64,000 nt of DNA from Candidatus Gastranaerophilales bacterium. Lineage in GTDB: Bacteria; Cyanobacteriota; Vampirovibrionia; Gastranaerophilales; Gastranaerophilaceae. Below, one piece after another: positions 53,742 through 62,308 of this stretch (within the stretch, counting starts at the first letter, position 1; each line of letters begins with the position of its first letter). Below the pieces are notes generated by a model. The model searched no databases, was not told the origin of the DNA, and worked only from the letters and a program-made list of their open reading frames with translations. Made by a program: the position numbers and the translations under genes. Where the stretch lies: contig CALVEJ010000001.1 in assembly GCA_944326535.1 (NCBI GenBank), positions 1 to 64,000 on the forward strand, in the 5' to 3' direction.

Positions 53742-53759
53742 TTACGGGTCTCCTTTTTT
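53721..53759. terminator. Terminator overlapping the mazG stop codon
   Basis: 9-bp perfect stem GAGACCCGT/ACGGGTCTC (53727-53735 with 53744-53752), six A before, T-run after. The left arm encodes the last mazG codons and the stop TAA (53739-53741) is in the loop. It also serves gloA on the minus strand. Confidence 0.88.
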
Positions 53760-53765
53760 GTTAAA

Positions 53766-54143
53766 CTACAGTTTTTCTATTATTTCTATTTCGTTTCCGT
53801 CAGGATCTTTGACAAAAGCAATTTTTGACTCAGCTTCTTCCATAACAAACGGTTCATATAAATATTCGTAATTTAGTTCTTTAAGTTTTTTGTCAAATTC
53901 ATCCATGTTTTTTGTTTCAACGGCAAAGTGTCCGAATGTGCTGCCGTTTTCATAACCGTCTTTTGGTGTTTCAAAGTTTTCTGTAAGTTCTATTTCAAAA
54001 TCGCTGTCTTCTCCTTTCAAAAAATGGAGCAGACAGTCATCCAGCTTTATTTCATGAGTCTTTTTCAGACCGAGAAGTTCTGTATAAAATTTCATTGATG
54101 CATCAATATCTTTTACTCTTATCATTGCATGTAAAATTTTCAT
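53766..54143 (-). CDS. gloA: Lactoylglutathione lyase (glyoxalase I)
   Basis: VOC-family enzyme of 125 residues that isomerises the methylglyoxal-glutathione adduct. The four metal ligands fit: His in LHAMIRV, Glu in FEIELTEN, His in FGHFAVET and Glu in GNEIEIIE. The ATG at 54143 (MKILHAM) has AAAGGA 7 bases upstream; longer frames to 54179 are not needed. It is divergent from gshB, with 115 bases between, and fits the glutathione genes beside it. Confidence 0.93.
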   Translation of the reverse strand: MKILHAMIRVKDIDASMKFYTELLGLKKTHEIKLDDCLLHFLKGEDSDFEIELTENFETPKDGYENGSTFGHFAVETKNMDEFDKKLKELNYEYLYEPFVMEEAESKIAFVKDPDGNEIEIIEKL

Positions 54144-54258
54144 ATTTTTCCTTTCTTTTTTATCTAATCCAAAATCCATCTTACGATTTAATCATACCAT
54201 GGCATTGTCTTTTTTTGACAGGTTGATATATCATTAAATATGACGAACGGGAGAATTT

Positions 54259-55260
54259 ATGAGTCTTGATTTAAAACAAACAATACTTTTTATAATTGAC
54301 GATTTAGAATTGAAATACTTCGAGTTTAATGATCTTGTTACGAATTTCTGGTTGATAAAAGAGTTTTTGGAACGCAACTACGAGGTTTTTATTGCAATAA
54401 AAAGCGGACTTATGACAGAAGGCTGTATTGCAAAAGCGAATTGCTATGAAGCATACCTGAAAAGCGGGGATATTTTTTATAAAAAAGATGAACCCAAAAA
54501 GTATGTTATTGAAGAGTTTGATATAGTTTTCTTCCGTCCTGATCCTCCTGTGGATATTGATTATATCAATGCATGCAATGTATTTGACTTTGTGGATCAT
54601 GAAAAAACAGTGATAATAAACAATCCTGTTGCAATAAAAAACTTCAATGAAAAATTTCATCTGAACTACTTTTCTGAATTTGCTCCGGAAAATATTGTTA
54701 CTGCGAACGCAGAAGAAATAAAAGATTTTGTCCGTACAAATCAAAAAGCAATAATAAAACCGTTGAACAGATGTTTTGGCAGCGGTGTCTATTATGTTGA
54801 TACACAGGAAAGAAATATAAATACAATTATCAAAAATGTTACCAATGACGGAAAAACCATGGTTATGGTTCAAAAGTATCTTGAAGGCGCAATTGGCGGC
54901 GACAAGAGAGTTTTGATAGTCGGAGAACATGTTTTTGATGAATGTATTACAAAACTTCCCGGCAAGGATGATTTCAAATTCAGCGTTCATTCCGACAAAT
55001 ATTTTGAAACATCCGTATTGACCGAAGAAGAAAAGAAAATGGCTCAAAATGTTGCAAAAAGACTCAATGCTGTTGATTTGTATATGGCGGGGCTGGATGT
55101 TATAGACGGAAAAATTATTGAAGTCAATGTAACAAGCCCGTGCTACTTTATCCGTGAAATTAATGCTCATAACCATGAAAAATTTCAGGATGTCCTAATG
55201 GAAAAACTCATAAACTTAATTGAACAAAAACAGGGTAAAACACTTACAACTATATGCTAA
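54259..55260 (+). CDS. gshB: Glutathione synthetase
   Basis: ATP-grasp ligase joining glycine to gamma-glutamylcysteine. It has 333 residues. FRPDPPVDIDYI near the N-terminus, KPLNRCFGSGVYYV, QKYLEGAIGGDKRVLIV and the C-terminal EVNVTSPCYFIREIN are typical of GshB. It overlaps gshA by 7 bases, so the two are translationally coupled. CGGGAG lies before the ATG. Confidence 0.95.
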   Translation: MSLDLKQTILFIIDDLELKYFEFNDLVTNFWLIKEFLERNYEVFIAIKSGLMTEGCIAKANCYEAYLKSGDIFYKKDEPKKYVIEEFDIVFFRPDPPVDIDYINACNVFDFVDHEKTVIINNPVAIKNFNEKFHLNYFSEFAPENIVTANAEEIKDFVRTNQKAIIKPLNRCFGSGVYYVDTQERNINTIIKNVTNDGKTMVMVQKYLEGAIGGDKRVLIVGEHVFDECITKLPGKDDFKFSVHSDKYFETSVLTEEEKKMAQNVAKRLNAVDLYMAGLDVIDGKIIEVNVTSPCYFIREINAHNHEKFQDVLMEKLINLIEQKQGKTLTTIC

Positions 55261-56618
55261 AACATATCCCTATAAACAAAGAAGACTCAATTATTACATC
55301 GAAATCACAACTGTGTGAGATATTCTATTGCGGATGTAAGTCATGTGCACAAAAAAATATCGGATTAGAATTTGAAAAACTTCCGGTGAATAAAACTTCA
55401 TATAAAGCATCTCCATATTTTGAAGTTGCTCGGTTTTTGATGGATTTTAAAAACGGCAAATGGCAGGGTATAGAAGAAAACGGTGCACTGCTGGGACTCA
55501 ACGGTGCGAACGGAACGGTTTCTCTCGAACCGGGTTCTCAGACGGAGTTGAGCCTTGCTCCTCAATCCAGTGTTTTTGATATAGAAAAATATTTGAATAA
55601 CTATAATAAACAAACTGCCCAAATTGCCCAAAAATACGGAATATACTGGCTCGGATACGGAATACAGCCTGTTTCAACTTATAGAAATATAAATATCATT
55701 CCTAAAAAACGCTATGAATATATGACAAAATATTTGCCGTCGGTTGCAAAAAAACCTCTTGTTATGATGAGAGAGACTGCCGGAATTCAGGTCAGTGTTG
55801 ATTATTCCGATGAAGCAGATGCTATGAAAAAATTTTCTGCTGCTCTTAAACTTTCTCCGATAATGAGCGCCGTCTTTTCAAATTCTCCTGTCAGAAACTC
55901 AAGACTTACAAAGTTCAAGTCCAACAGAGCTGCAAGCTGGCTGGAAACTGACAATGACAGATGCGGTTTGGTAAGCGCAAAGGCGTTTAATGTAAATAGT
56001 TTTAGTTTCGAACAGTATGCGGAAATTTTGCTTGATGTTCCTATGATATTCATTGAACGCAATCAAACAGAACTCTCAAATTCAAAAACAGCAATAAAAG
56101 TTGACAACATGACTTTCAGAGAATTTATGAAAAACGGTTATCAGGGCTATATCGCTACAAAACAGGACTGGGAACTTCATCTTAGTCTTTATTTTCCTGA
56201 TGTCAGGTTTAAAAATTATATTGAAATAAGAAATCACGACAATCAAAGAAAAGAACTTATCTGTGCTGTCCCTGCATTTTGGAAAGGCATAATTTACAAT
56301 GACTCTGCAATTGATGCAGTAAATGAGCTGTTAAAAGATTTTTCGTATTTTGATTTTGAATATTTAAGAAGAAAGACACCTCAAAGAGGTATGGATATAA
56401 AAATCAGACATCACAAACTCTCTGATCTGGCAAATGAAATTGTTCAAATTTCATATGAAAGCCTCAAAAGTTATGAGAAAGGTGAGGAAAAATTTTTGGA
56501 GCCGTTGATTTTTATGTTGTCCAGGGGGCTCACTCCGGCTGATATTATAGTTGATAAATGGGAAAACGAATGGAATTCGGATATATCAAAATTGGTTGAT
56601 TATTCCCGTCTGGTGTGA
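55254..56618 (+). CDS. gshA: Glutamate-cysteine ligase (GCS2-type)
   Basis: First enzyme of glutathione synthesis, 454 residues. GIEENGALLGLNGANGTVSLEPGSQTELS-type segments, containing the Glu residues that bind ATP and metal, and MMRETAGIQVSVDYSD, VFSNSPVRNSRLT and later NYIEIRNHDNQRKE are as in the plant/alphaproteobacterial GCS2 family. The N-terminal CGCKSCAQK is Cys rich. Overlaps gshB by 7 bases. Its stop adjoins that of bioY. Confidence 0.93.
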   Translation: MLKHIPINKEDSIITSKSQLCEIFYCGCKSCAQKNIGLEFEKLPVNKTSYKASPYFEVARFLMDFKNGKWQGIEENGALLGLNGANGTVSLEPGSQTELSLAPQSSVFDIEKYLNNYNKQTAQIAQKYGIYWLGYGIQPVSTYRNINIIPKKRYEYMTKYLPSVAKKPLVMMRETAGIQVSVDYSDEADAMKKFSAALKLSPIMSAVFSNSPVRNSRLTKFKSNRAASWLETDNDRCGLVSAKAFNVNSFSFEQYAEILLDVPMIFIERNQTELSNSKTAIKVDNMTFREFMKNGYQGYIATKQDWELHLSLYFPDVRFKNYIEIRNHDNQRKELICAVPAFWKGIIYNDSAIDAVNELLKDFSYFDFEYLRRKTPQRGMDIKIRHHKLSDLANEIVQISYESLKSYEKGEEKFLEPLIFMLSRGLTPADIIVDKWENEWNSDISKLVDYSRLV

Positions 56619-57272
56619 TTAGCCCATCGAAAGCCAGATGATTTGTTTTATTGGTTTTGAAAGCAGTATGGCAAGATATCCGAAAACAAAATCATAGAGC
56701 ATTTTTGTGCCGCTTTGCATAATAATCCATCCGGCAACATTGGAAAACAAATCCTGATGTATAATTGCCATTAAAATTAAATAGAAAATTCCGATTGTGT
56801 GGATTGTCAAAACCCCCAGCAAATCTGCTTTGAATATGGTTGCATATTTGAATTTGTCTTTTAGCATAAATGCGACAATAAACACAGCCGGCAGATATGC
56901 GAGTATGTATCCGAAATTGTATTCAAATATGTATTTTATTCCTCCGCCGAGAGCAAAAATCGGGAAAAAAGTAAGCCCCAGTAAAATGTATATTGAGACT
57001 GCCGTTGTTCCGAAACGCTTTCCGATAAGTGCGGCAATAAAAAATATTACCGGAACCTGCGGTATATACAGGCAGTGTCTGATTTTCCAAAAATTTCCGT
57101 TTGCATCCGGCAAACAAGGAAAATAGTGATTGAAATCAAATTCCGTGAATGTTGCAATTATTATTAAAAATACACACCATCCCATTACAACAAGAGTACC
57201 CATGGTGATTTTGAGTTTCTTGTTTTCTGCATTGAATGCATCAAGTTCTTCTTTGAGACGTTTTGTGTTCAT
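56619..57272 (-). CDS. bioY: BioY-family biotin transporter S component
   Basis: 217-residue inner-membrane protein with about six membrane segments. VPVIFFIAALIGKRFGTTAVSIYILLGL and the GGGIKYIFEYNFGYILAYLPAVF segments resemble BioY. The N-terminus is a longer hydrophilic extension than usual. The energy-coupling module would be shared with other ECF transporters. It lies 4 bases after rimI. Confidence 0.78.
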   Translation of the reverse strand: MNTKRLKEELDAFNAENKKLKITMGTLVVMGWCVFLIIIATFTEFDFNHYFPCLPDANGNFWKIRHCLYIPQVPVIFFIAALIGKRFGTTAVSIYILLGLTFFPIFALGGGIKYIFEYNFGYILAYLPAVFIVAFMLKDKFKYATIFKADLLGVLTIHTIGIFYLILMAIIHQDLFSNVAGWIIMQSGTKMLYDFVFGYLAILLSKPIKQIIWLSMG

Positions 57273-57276
57273 ATTT

Positions 57277-57777
57277 TTATTGTATCGCAGTTTTTAGATT
57301 GTTGTACAAAGTTTTAAATTTTTCATACCAGATATTTTCCGTAAACATTATCAAAGCATTTTCATTGTTGTCTTGATAGTAGTTTTTTCTGGTTCCTATT
57401 GATTTAAAGCCGTTCTTTTCATATAGAGAGATTGCGGCTATATTTGACTCTCTGACTTCAAGCGTTATGTATTTTATTTTGTTTTTGTAACAGTCATCAA
57501 TTATTGAAAAAATCAAATGCTGAGCAACACCTTTTTTTCTGTGATCAGGATGAACAGACAGAGTTGTTATATGCGCTTCATCAAAAATATGCCAGCATCC
57601 GGCATATCCAAGAAGCGTGTCATTTTCGTCCACTGCACAGTAATAGTGAGCAAGGTTGTTGTTAAGTTCATTGTAAAATGATTCTTTTGACCAGTGATGT
57701 TCGCCGTAAGAAAGAGCTTCCAGCCTTACAACATTTTCAACATCAGATTTTTCCATTCGTCGTATTTTGATTGCCAT
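57277..57777 (-). CDS. rimI: Ribosomal-protein-alanine N-acetyltransferase
   Basis: GNAT acetyltransferase of 166 residues. LSVHPDHRKKGVAQHLI is the acetyl-CoA-binding motif, and LEVRESNIAAISLYEKNGFKSIGTRKNYY matches RimI. The acceptor could be ribosomal protein S18 or another N-terminus. Precedes bioY by 4 bases. Confidence 0.9.
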   Translation of the reverse strand: MAIKIRRMEKSDVENVVRLEALSYGEHHWSKESFYNELNNNLAHYYCAVDENDTLLGYAGCWHIFDEAHITTLSVHPDHRKKGVAQHLIFSIIDDCYKNKIKYITLEVRESNIAAISLYEKNGFKSIGTRKNYYQDNNENALIMFTENIWYEKFKTLYNNLKTAIQ

Positions 57778-57806
57778 AAAAAAATTTTATCGTAAAAAAA
57801 TAAAAC

Positions 57807-58517
57807 CTAGAATGCTTTTGCATATCGTTTTACATAAAAATTATCATCATTTTTGAGATTATTTTTGATTTCATCGAGTTTTTCAGAAGAAAAACCTGTC
57901 TTTACCAAAACAATAGCGGTCTTTTCTCTGATTGTATAGTCTTTTATTTTTGCGGATTGTTCAAGAATTTTTTCAAGCTGAATATCAACCGGTGGTTTTG
58001 TCATAGCAAGAGCTTCAAGACACCAGTACAAGTTGAATAGTTTTTTTGTGTACCAGTTGCTTCTTTTCAGCCGCTCCAGCTCTTCAAAAACTTCGTCAAA
58101 ACGTTGATACAGCAATTTTAAAAATATCTGTTTTTCTTTGTTGTTGTCCGTAAGCAAATTGGGCAGGGCAGAGCATATCATACGGCATATGTTCGGGTTT
58201 ATGTCATTTACTGCTTTTAACAGCGACGTCAGTGCTTTTTCATTTAGAAACAATTCTAAAAATCTGTTGTTTAAGATAAACTCGCTTATTTTTGCTGCGG
58301 CAGCTTCTCTTATCAATCCGTGATGTCCCGTCAATTGAAAAATGAGAAGATCGGCTTCTTTTTGCGAGTCAAGTTTTTGCAGCTTTAGTATGCAGATCTG
58401 TTTTTCAAAGTCATTTTCCGTTTTCATTACATCAATGATTTTGCTGTGTGTATAGTCTTTTTTGCACAGGTCGGCAGCTTTTTCAATTTCTTTTAAAATT
58501 TGAATTTCGTCATGCAT
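57807..58517 (-). CDS. HEAT-like repeat protein
   Basis: Unrecognised 236-residue soluble helical protein. Regularly spaced helix pairs of about 30-40 residues, including GLIREAAAAKISEFI and NPNICRMICSALPNLL, look like HEAT/armadillo repeats. It probably mediates protein binding. No signal peptide. It lies 29 bases upstream of rimI on the same strand and may share its transcript. Confidence 0.7.
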   Translation of the reverse strand: MHDEIQILKEIEKAADLCKKDYTHSKIIDVMKTENDFEKQICILKLQKLDSQKEADLLIFQLTGHHGLIREAAAAKISEFILNNRFLELFLNEKALTSLLKAVNDINPNICRMICSALPNLLTDNNKEKQIFLKLLYQRFDEVFEELERLKRSNWYTKKLFNLYWCLEALAMTKPPVDIQLEKILEQSAKIKDYTIREKTAIVLVKTGFSSEKLDEIKNNLKNDDNFYVKRYAKAF

Positions 58518-58619
58518 AGTCTTAAATATATCATAACCGGAGGTTAAAAAAAGATAAAAAAACTATTAAATTGTATGTGAGATTACGATTATCATTTTAC
58601 GTGAGAGAAAGGAAATGAA

Positions 58620-58799
58620 GTGAAAGAGCTGATAGACTTGATGAAAGAGCTGCTTATGATAAAGCAGGAGGATGATGGTGTAGTCGGACTGACAGGGTTT
58701 AAAAGAAAACCGCACAGAGTGCATAAAAAAACCGTAAAAAAAGTACAGAAAGAAATAAAACTGTCTGACCTGATGAGAAAAAATGTACGCAGAGCTTAG
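58620..58799 (+). CDS. Small basic protein (59 aa)
   Basis: A short gene with a GTG start supported by AAAGGA 6 bases upstream. The product begins with an amphipathic helix (VKELIDLMKELLMIKQ), followed by a basic Lys/Arg/His-rich part (KRKPHRVHKKTVKK) and ends RRA. It could bind nucleic acid. No homologue recognised. About 95 bases before alaS and on the same strand; no terminator between is seen. Confidence 0.65.
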   Translation: MKELIDLMKELLMIKQEDDGVVGLTGFKRKPHRVHKKTVKKVQKEIKLSDLMRKNVRRA

Positions 58800-58893
58800 C
58801 GGCAAGGCTCGATTGGTGCAGTGTTGATGTTTTAAAAATTGTTTTTGTAGTAAAATTTTCCTATAAGAAATATGAAAAAGGAATGATTTTATT

Positions 58894-61566
58894 ATGTCAG
58901 AAACAGTTAATAAACCCTTAACAGGGGCACAAATCAGAAAAGCTTTTTTGAAGTTTTTTGCTGAAAAACATCAGTCAACGATAGTAAAAAGTTCATCACT
59001 TGTTCCGGACAACCCGACGGTGCTTTTGACAACAGCAGGCATGCTGCAGTTTGTACCGTATTTTTTGGGTTACGAGGAATGCCCTTATGAACCGAAAAGA
59101 ATTACTACCTGCCAAAAATGTGCCCGTGCCGGCGGAAAAGATTCTGACATAGAAAACGTGGGCAGAACACCACGCCACCATACTTTTTTTGAAATGCTGG
59201 GCAATTTCTCTTTCGGTGATTATTACAAAGAAGAAGTTATTCCCTGGGCGTGGGATTTTGTCACAAACTATCTTCACTTAGATCCGAACAGACTTTATAT
59301 CACAATCTACAAAGATGATGATGAAGCTTTTGATATTTGGCACAACAAAGTAGGTATTCCTGCAGAAAAAATCTTTAGAAAAGGTAAAAAGGACAACTTC
59401 TGGGGTCCTGTCTCCGATGTCGGTTCCTGCGGTCCTTGCTCTGAAATTCACTACGACCTCGGCGAAGAATTAAAATGCTCGGATAACTGCTCTGTTGCAA
59501 CCTGTGAATGCGACAGATGGGTTGAAATCTGGAACCTTGTATTTACCGAACTTTTCAAAGACAAAGAAGGCAACTATACCCCGCTTGAAAAGAAAAACGT
59601 TGATACAGGCATGGGACTTGAAAGAATTGCAATGGTTGTTCAAGGTAAAACCTCAACCTTTGAAACAGACCTTTTGACACCTATCTTGAACAAAGTCTGC
59701 GAAATGACAGGTAAGGAATACAAAAAAGATAACAAAACAGACATTTCTTTGAGAATCATCACAGACCATGCACGATGCGTGACATTTATGATTTCTGACG
59801 GAATAGTCCCCGGCAACGAAGGCAGAAACTACGTTTTGCGTATGATTATGCGCCGTGCTCTTAGACATGGCAAAATGCTCGGATTGGAACTGCCTTTCTT
59901 GTACAACATTGTTGATACGGTTATTGACAATTACAAACAGGCTTATCCCGAACTCGAAGAAAACAGACAAAAAATTAAAGACGTTATAAAAAAAGAAGAA
60001 GAAAAATTTAAACAAACACTCGACAGAGGACAGAAGCTTCTGGATGATTTGCTTGCTGACGGATCAAAGGAAATCAGCGGCGAAAATGCTTTCAAGCTCT
60101 ATGATACCTACGGTTTTCCTCTTGAGTTAACAGTTGAAATCGCCGCCGAAAAAGGCATAAAAGTTGATGAAGACGGCTTTAAAGCCTGCATGAAAGAACA
60201 AAAAGAACGTGCTAAGGCTGCCGCCCAAAAGATTATTCTCACAGATGACCTTATCTATATAGATATAGAAAAAGAAAAAGGCGAGACAAACTTTACAGGA
60301 TACGAACAAACTTGCAGTGAGGCGAAAGTTGCTGCACTTGTCAAAGATGCACAAAAAATCGATTCTGCAGATGAAGGTGAAACAGTTGATATCATACTTG
60401 ATACAACACCGTTCTATGCTGAATGCGGCGGTCAGGTAGGCGACAGCGGTGTTATAGAAGGTAAAAACTTTAAAGCAAAAGTCTTGAATACTTTCAAAGT
60501 TGACAACCTCTATGCCCACAGAGCGGAAATTACGGAAGGTACGGTTACTCCGGACGACAGTGTGCGTGCAGAAATTGACGTGTACAGAAGAAAACAAATT
60601 ACCGCACACCACACAACAGCACACCTTTTGCAGGCTGCATTGCAAAAAGTTCTTGGTGACGGCGTTAAACAGGCAGGTTCTCAGGTAGAACCGGACAAAA
60701 CCCGTTTTGACTTTTCTTTTGACAGAGCTATGACTCCGGCTGAAATTGAACAGGTTGAAGAACTTATGAATGACTGGATTTCAAGAGGCTTGGAGCAGCA
60801 CACTGACATTATGGACGCTGAAGAGGCTAAAAAATGCGGTGCAATGGCTCTGTTCGGTGAAAAATACGGCGATAAAGTCAGAGTTGTCGGTATTAAAGAT
60901 GAAAAAGGCGAGTTCGTTTCCCGTGAGCTTTGCGGCGGTACTCACGTAAGCAACACCGCTCAAATAAGACTTGCAAAAGTTGTTCAGGAATCAGCTATTT
61001 CCGCAGGTTCCAGACGTATAGAAGTCGTTGTTGCTGATGCTGCGTTCAAGTTCTTGAACGATAAAGCCAAAGAGGCAGACAAACTGGCTCATTTGTTCAA
61101 AGCCCAGACAAACGAAATCTGCGAGCGTGTGGACAAACTGATTGAAACAAACAAAACCCTTACAAAACGTACTGTTGAACTGCAAAACGAAATTGCAAGT
61201 TCAAAATTTGCAACTTTCTTGAGCAAAACTCAGGATATTGAAGGCGGCAAGCTGTTTATCTCCAAGATAGAAGACTTTGAACCGAATATGGTGAAAACTT
61301 TTGTTGAAAAACTTTCTGACAAACTCGGCGAAAGTGTTATTGTAGTCGCATCTTTGAAAAAAGACGGCGGTATCTTCATTATGGTGAAAGTTTCTGACAA
61401 ATTTGTCCAAAAAGGTATAAATGCCGGCAAAATTGTCGGAGAGATTGCCGCTGCAACAGAAGGCAAAGGCGGAGGACGTCCAAATTTTGCTCAAGGCGCA
61501 GGTCATAATGCACAGAATTTGGACAAAGTGCTTGCGGATGTTGAAAAAGAAATCAAAGCTTTTTAA
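58894..61566 (+). CDS. alaS: Alanyl-tRNA synthetase
   Basis: Class II aminoacyl-tRNA synthetase of 890 residues, full length. The N-terminal catalytic domain has TTAGMLQFVPYF and GRTPRHHTFFEMLGNFSFGDY; the editing domain has HHTTAHLLQ and the zinc-binding CGGTH; the C-terminal oligomerisation domain ends with GGGRPNFAQGAG. Normal length. Its end overlaps the convergent 55-residue ORF by 14 bases. Confidence 0.98.
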   Translation: MSETVNKPLTGAQIRKAFLKFFAEKHQSTIVKSSSLVPDNPTVLLTTAGMLQFVPYFLGYEECPYEPKRITTCQKCARAGGKDSDIENVGRTPRHHTFFEMLGNFSFGDYYKEEVIPWAWDFVTNYLHLDPNRLYITIYKDDDEAFDIWHNKVGIPAEKIFRKGKKDNFWGPVSDVGSCGPCSEIHYDLGEELKCSDNCSVATCECDRWVEIWNLVFTELFKDKEGNYTPLEKKNVDTGMGLERIAMVVQGKTSTFETDLLTPILNKVCEMTGKEYKKDNKTDISLRIITDHARCVTFMISDGIVPGNEGRNYVLRMIMRRALRHGKMLGLELPFLYNIVDTVIDNYKQAYPELEENRQKIKDVIKKEEEKFKQTLDRGQKLLDDLLADGSKEISGENAFKLYDTYGFPLELTVEIAAEKGIKVDEDGFKACMKEQKERAKAAAQKIILTDDLIYIDIEKEKGETNFTGYEQTCSEAKVAALVKDAQKIDSADEGETVDIILDTTPFYAECGGQVGDSGVIEGKNFKAKVLNTFKVDNLYAHRAEITEGTVTPDDSVRAEIDVYRRKQITAHHTTAHLLQAALQKVLGDGVKQAGSQVEPDKTRFDFSFDRAMTPAEIEQVEELMNDWISRGLEQHTDIMDAEEAKKCGAMALFGEKYGDKVRVVGIKDEKGEFVSRELCGGTHVSNTAQIRLAKVVQESAISAGSRRIEVVVADAAFKFLNDKAKEADKLAHLFKAQTNEICERVDKLIETNKTLTKRTVELQNEIASSKFATFLSKTQDIEGGKLFISKIEDFEPNMVKTFVEKLSDKLGESVIVVASLKKDGGIFIMVKVSDKFVQKGINAGKIVGEIAAATEGKGGGRPNFAQGAGHNAQNLDKVLADVEKEIKAF

Positions 61567-61720
61567 TGTCTTCTAAAAACATGTTGAGAAAAGATATTTC
61601 TTCCATAGAGGCTCTTATTTCAATAAGGGCTTCTATAATATTTTGAGTTTCATCCATGATAATGCCCGTTTTGGTGTCAATTTTTTGGACGAGGCTGTTT
61701 GAAATACTGTTTTTTTCCAT
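61553..61720 (-). CDS. Small hypothetical protein (55 aa)
   Basis: Short ORF with AAGGAG 6 bases before the ATG and a strong promoter (61773-61745) carrying a palindromic operator. The peptide is mostly helical, with GIIMDETQNIIEALIEIRAS as the core, ends in DIKKL and has no Cys. It overlaps the 3' end of alaS. It has the size of a toxin-antitoxin or phage regulator component, but no family is recognised. Confidence 0.65.
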   Translation of the reverse strand: MEKNSISNSLVQKIDTKTGIIMDETQNIIEALIEIRASMEEISFLNMFLEDIKKL

Positions 61721-61741
61721 ATACTACTCCTTCGTGTGAGT

Positions 61742-61773
61742 CATGTTATAACATGGCATACACCATATGTCAA
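61742..61773 (-). promoter_or_regulatory. Strong promoter with palindromic operator
   Basis: On the minus strand: TTGACA (61773-61768), exact 17-base spacer, TATAAC (61750-61745). A perfect 14-bp palindrome CATGTTATAACATG (61742-61755) overlaps the -10. The layout suggests repression by a dimeric DNA-binding protein. Confidence 0.8.
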
Positions 61774-61802
61774 CAATGTGTCATAAAATAATAATTAATG
61801 TC

Positions 61803-61823
61803 ATCCTGAACTTGTTTCAGGAT
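61803..61823. repeat. Short hairpin repeat
   Basis: Inverted repeat ATCCTGAA/TTCAGGAT (61803-61810 with 61816-61823). Short palindromes of this kind (CATCCTGAA-like) recur between genes in many bacteria. Confidence 0.6.
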
Positions 61824-61874
61824 CTTAGAATTTATGTAGTATTGCATTAAATCTATAGCTAAGAGGTGCTTTTG

Positions 61875-62027
61875 ATGCGTAAAAAACTTAGACAACTCGG
61901 AAACAGCTGGGGATTAATTATAAATAGAACATTGTTAGAAATTATGAACATCAACCCTGTCTTAGACGAAATTGAAATCATTGTCGAAAAAGACGAAATA
62001 AGACTTAAAAAATATATGCAGGAGTAG
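61875..62027 (+). CDS. MazE/AbrB-like DNA-binding protein (50 aa)
   Basis: A short ORF, MRKKLRQLGNSWGLIINR... with later DEIEIIVEKDEIRLKK, matching the AbrB/MazE/SpoVT swapped-hairpin fold; LGNSWG is a typical motif. AGAGGTG lies several bases before the ATG. No MazF-type toxin gene follows, so it is an orphan antitoxin or a transition-state-type regulator. It is divergent from the 55-residue ORF and its palindromic promoter. Confidence 0.75.
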   Translation: MRKKLRQLGNSWGLIINRTLLEIMNINPVLDEIEIIVEKDEIRLKKYMQE

Positions 62028-62092
62028 TATTTGTAATATTGTGCGGTGTTTTAAGATGCTTCAGCCGCTATATTTCTTCAGAAAGACTTACA

Positions 62093-62302
62093 GTCGTCAT
62101 CCTGAGGAAGTGAAATGACCGAAGGATCTTTTTTAACAATAGATTCTTCGGCGCTGCCTCAGAATGACGGGCTGTCTAATAACACAGAATGACACATAGT
62201 CGTCATCCTGAGGAAGTGAAATGACCGAAGGATCTTTTTAATAACAATAGATTCTTCGGCGCTGCCTCAGAATGACGAGCTGTCTAATAACACAGAATAA
62301 CT
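62093..62302. repeat. Two tandem copies of a 106-bp hairpin repeat
   Basis: Copy 1 is 62093-62198 and copy 2 is 62199-62302; they differ by a few bases. Each begins GTCGTCATCCTGAGG and has a matching CCTCAGAATGACG arm (12 of 13 pairs), with an inner CCGAAGGATCT/AGATTCTTCGG pair. They look like a miniature mobile or REP-type element. No gene lies within 62028-62308. Confidence 0.85.
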
Positions 62303-62308
62303 AGATAT

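Noticed and set aside
62093..62302. CRISPR array
   Set aside because: Only two long copies without spacers of regular length and no cas genes; each is a hairpin element.
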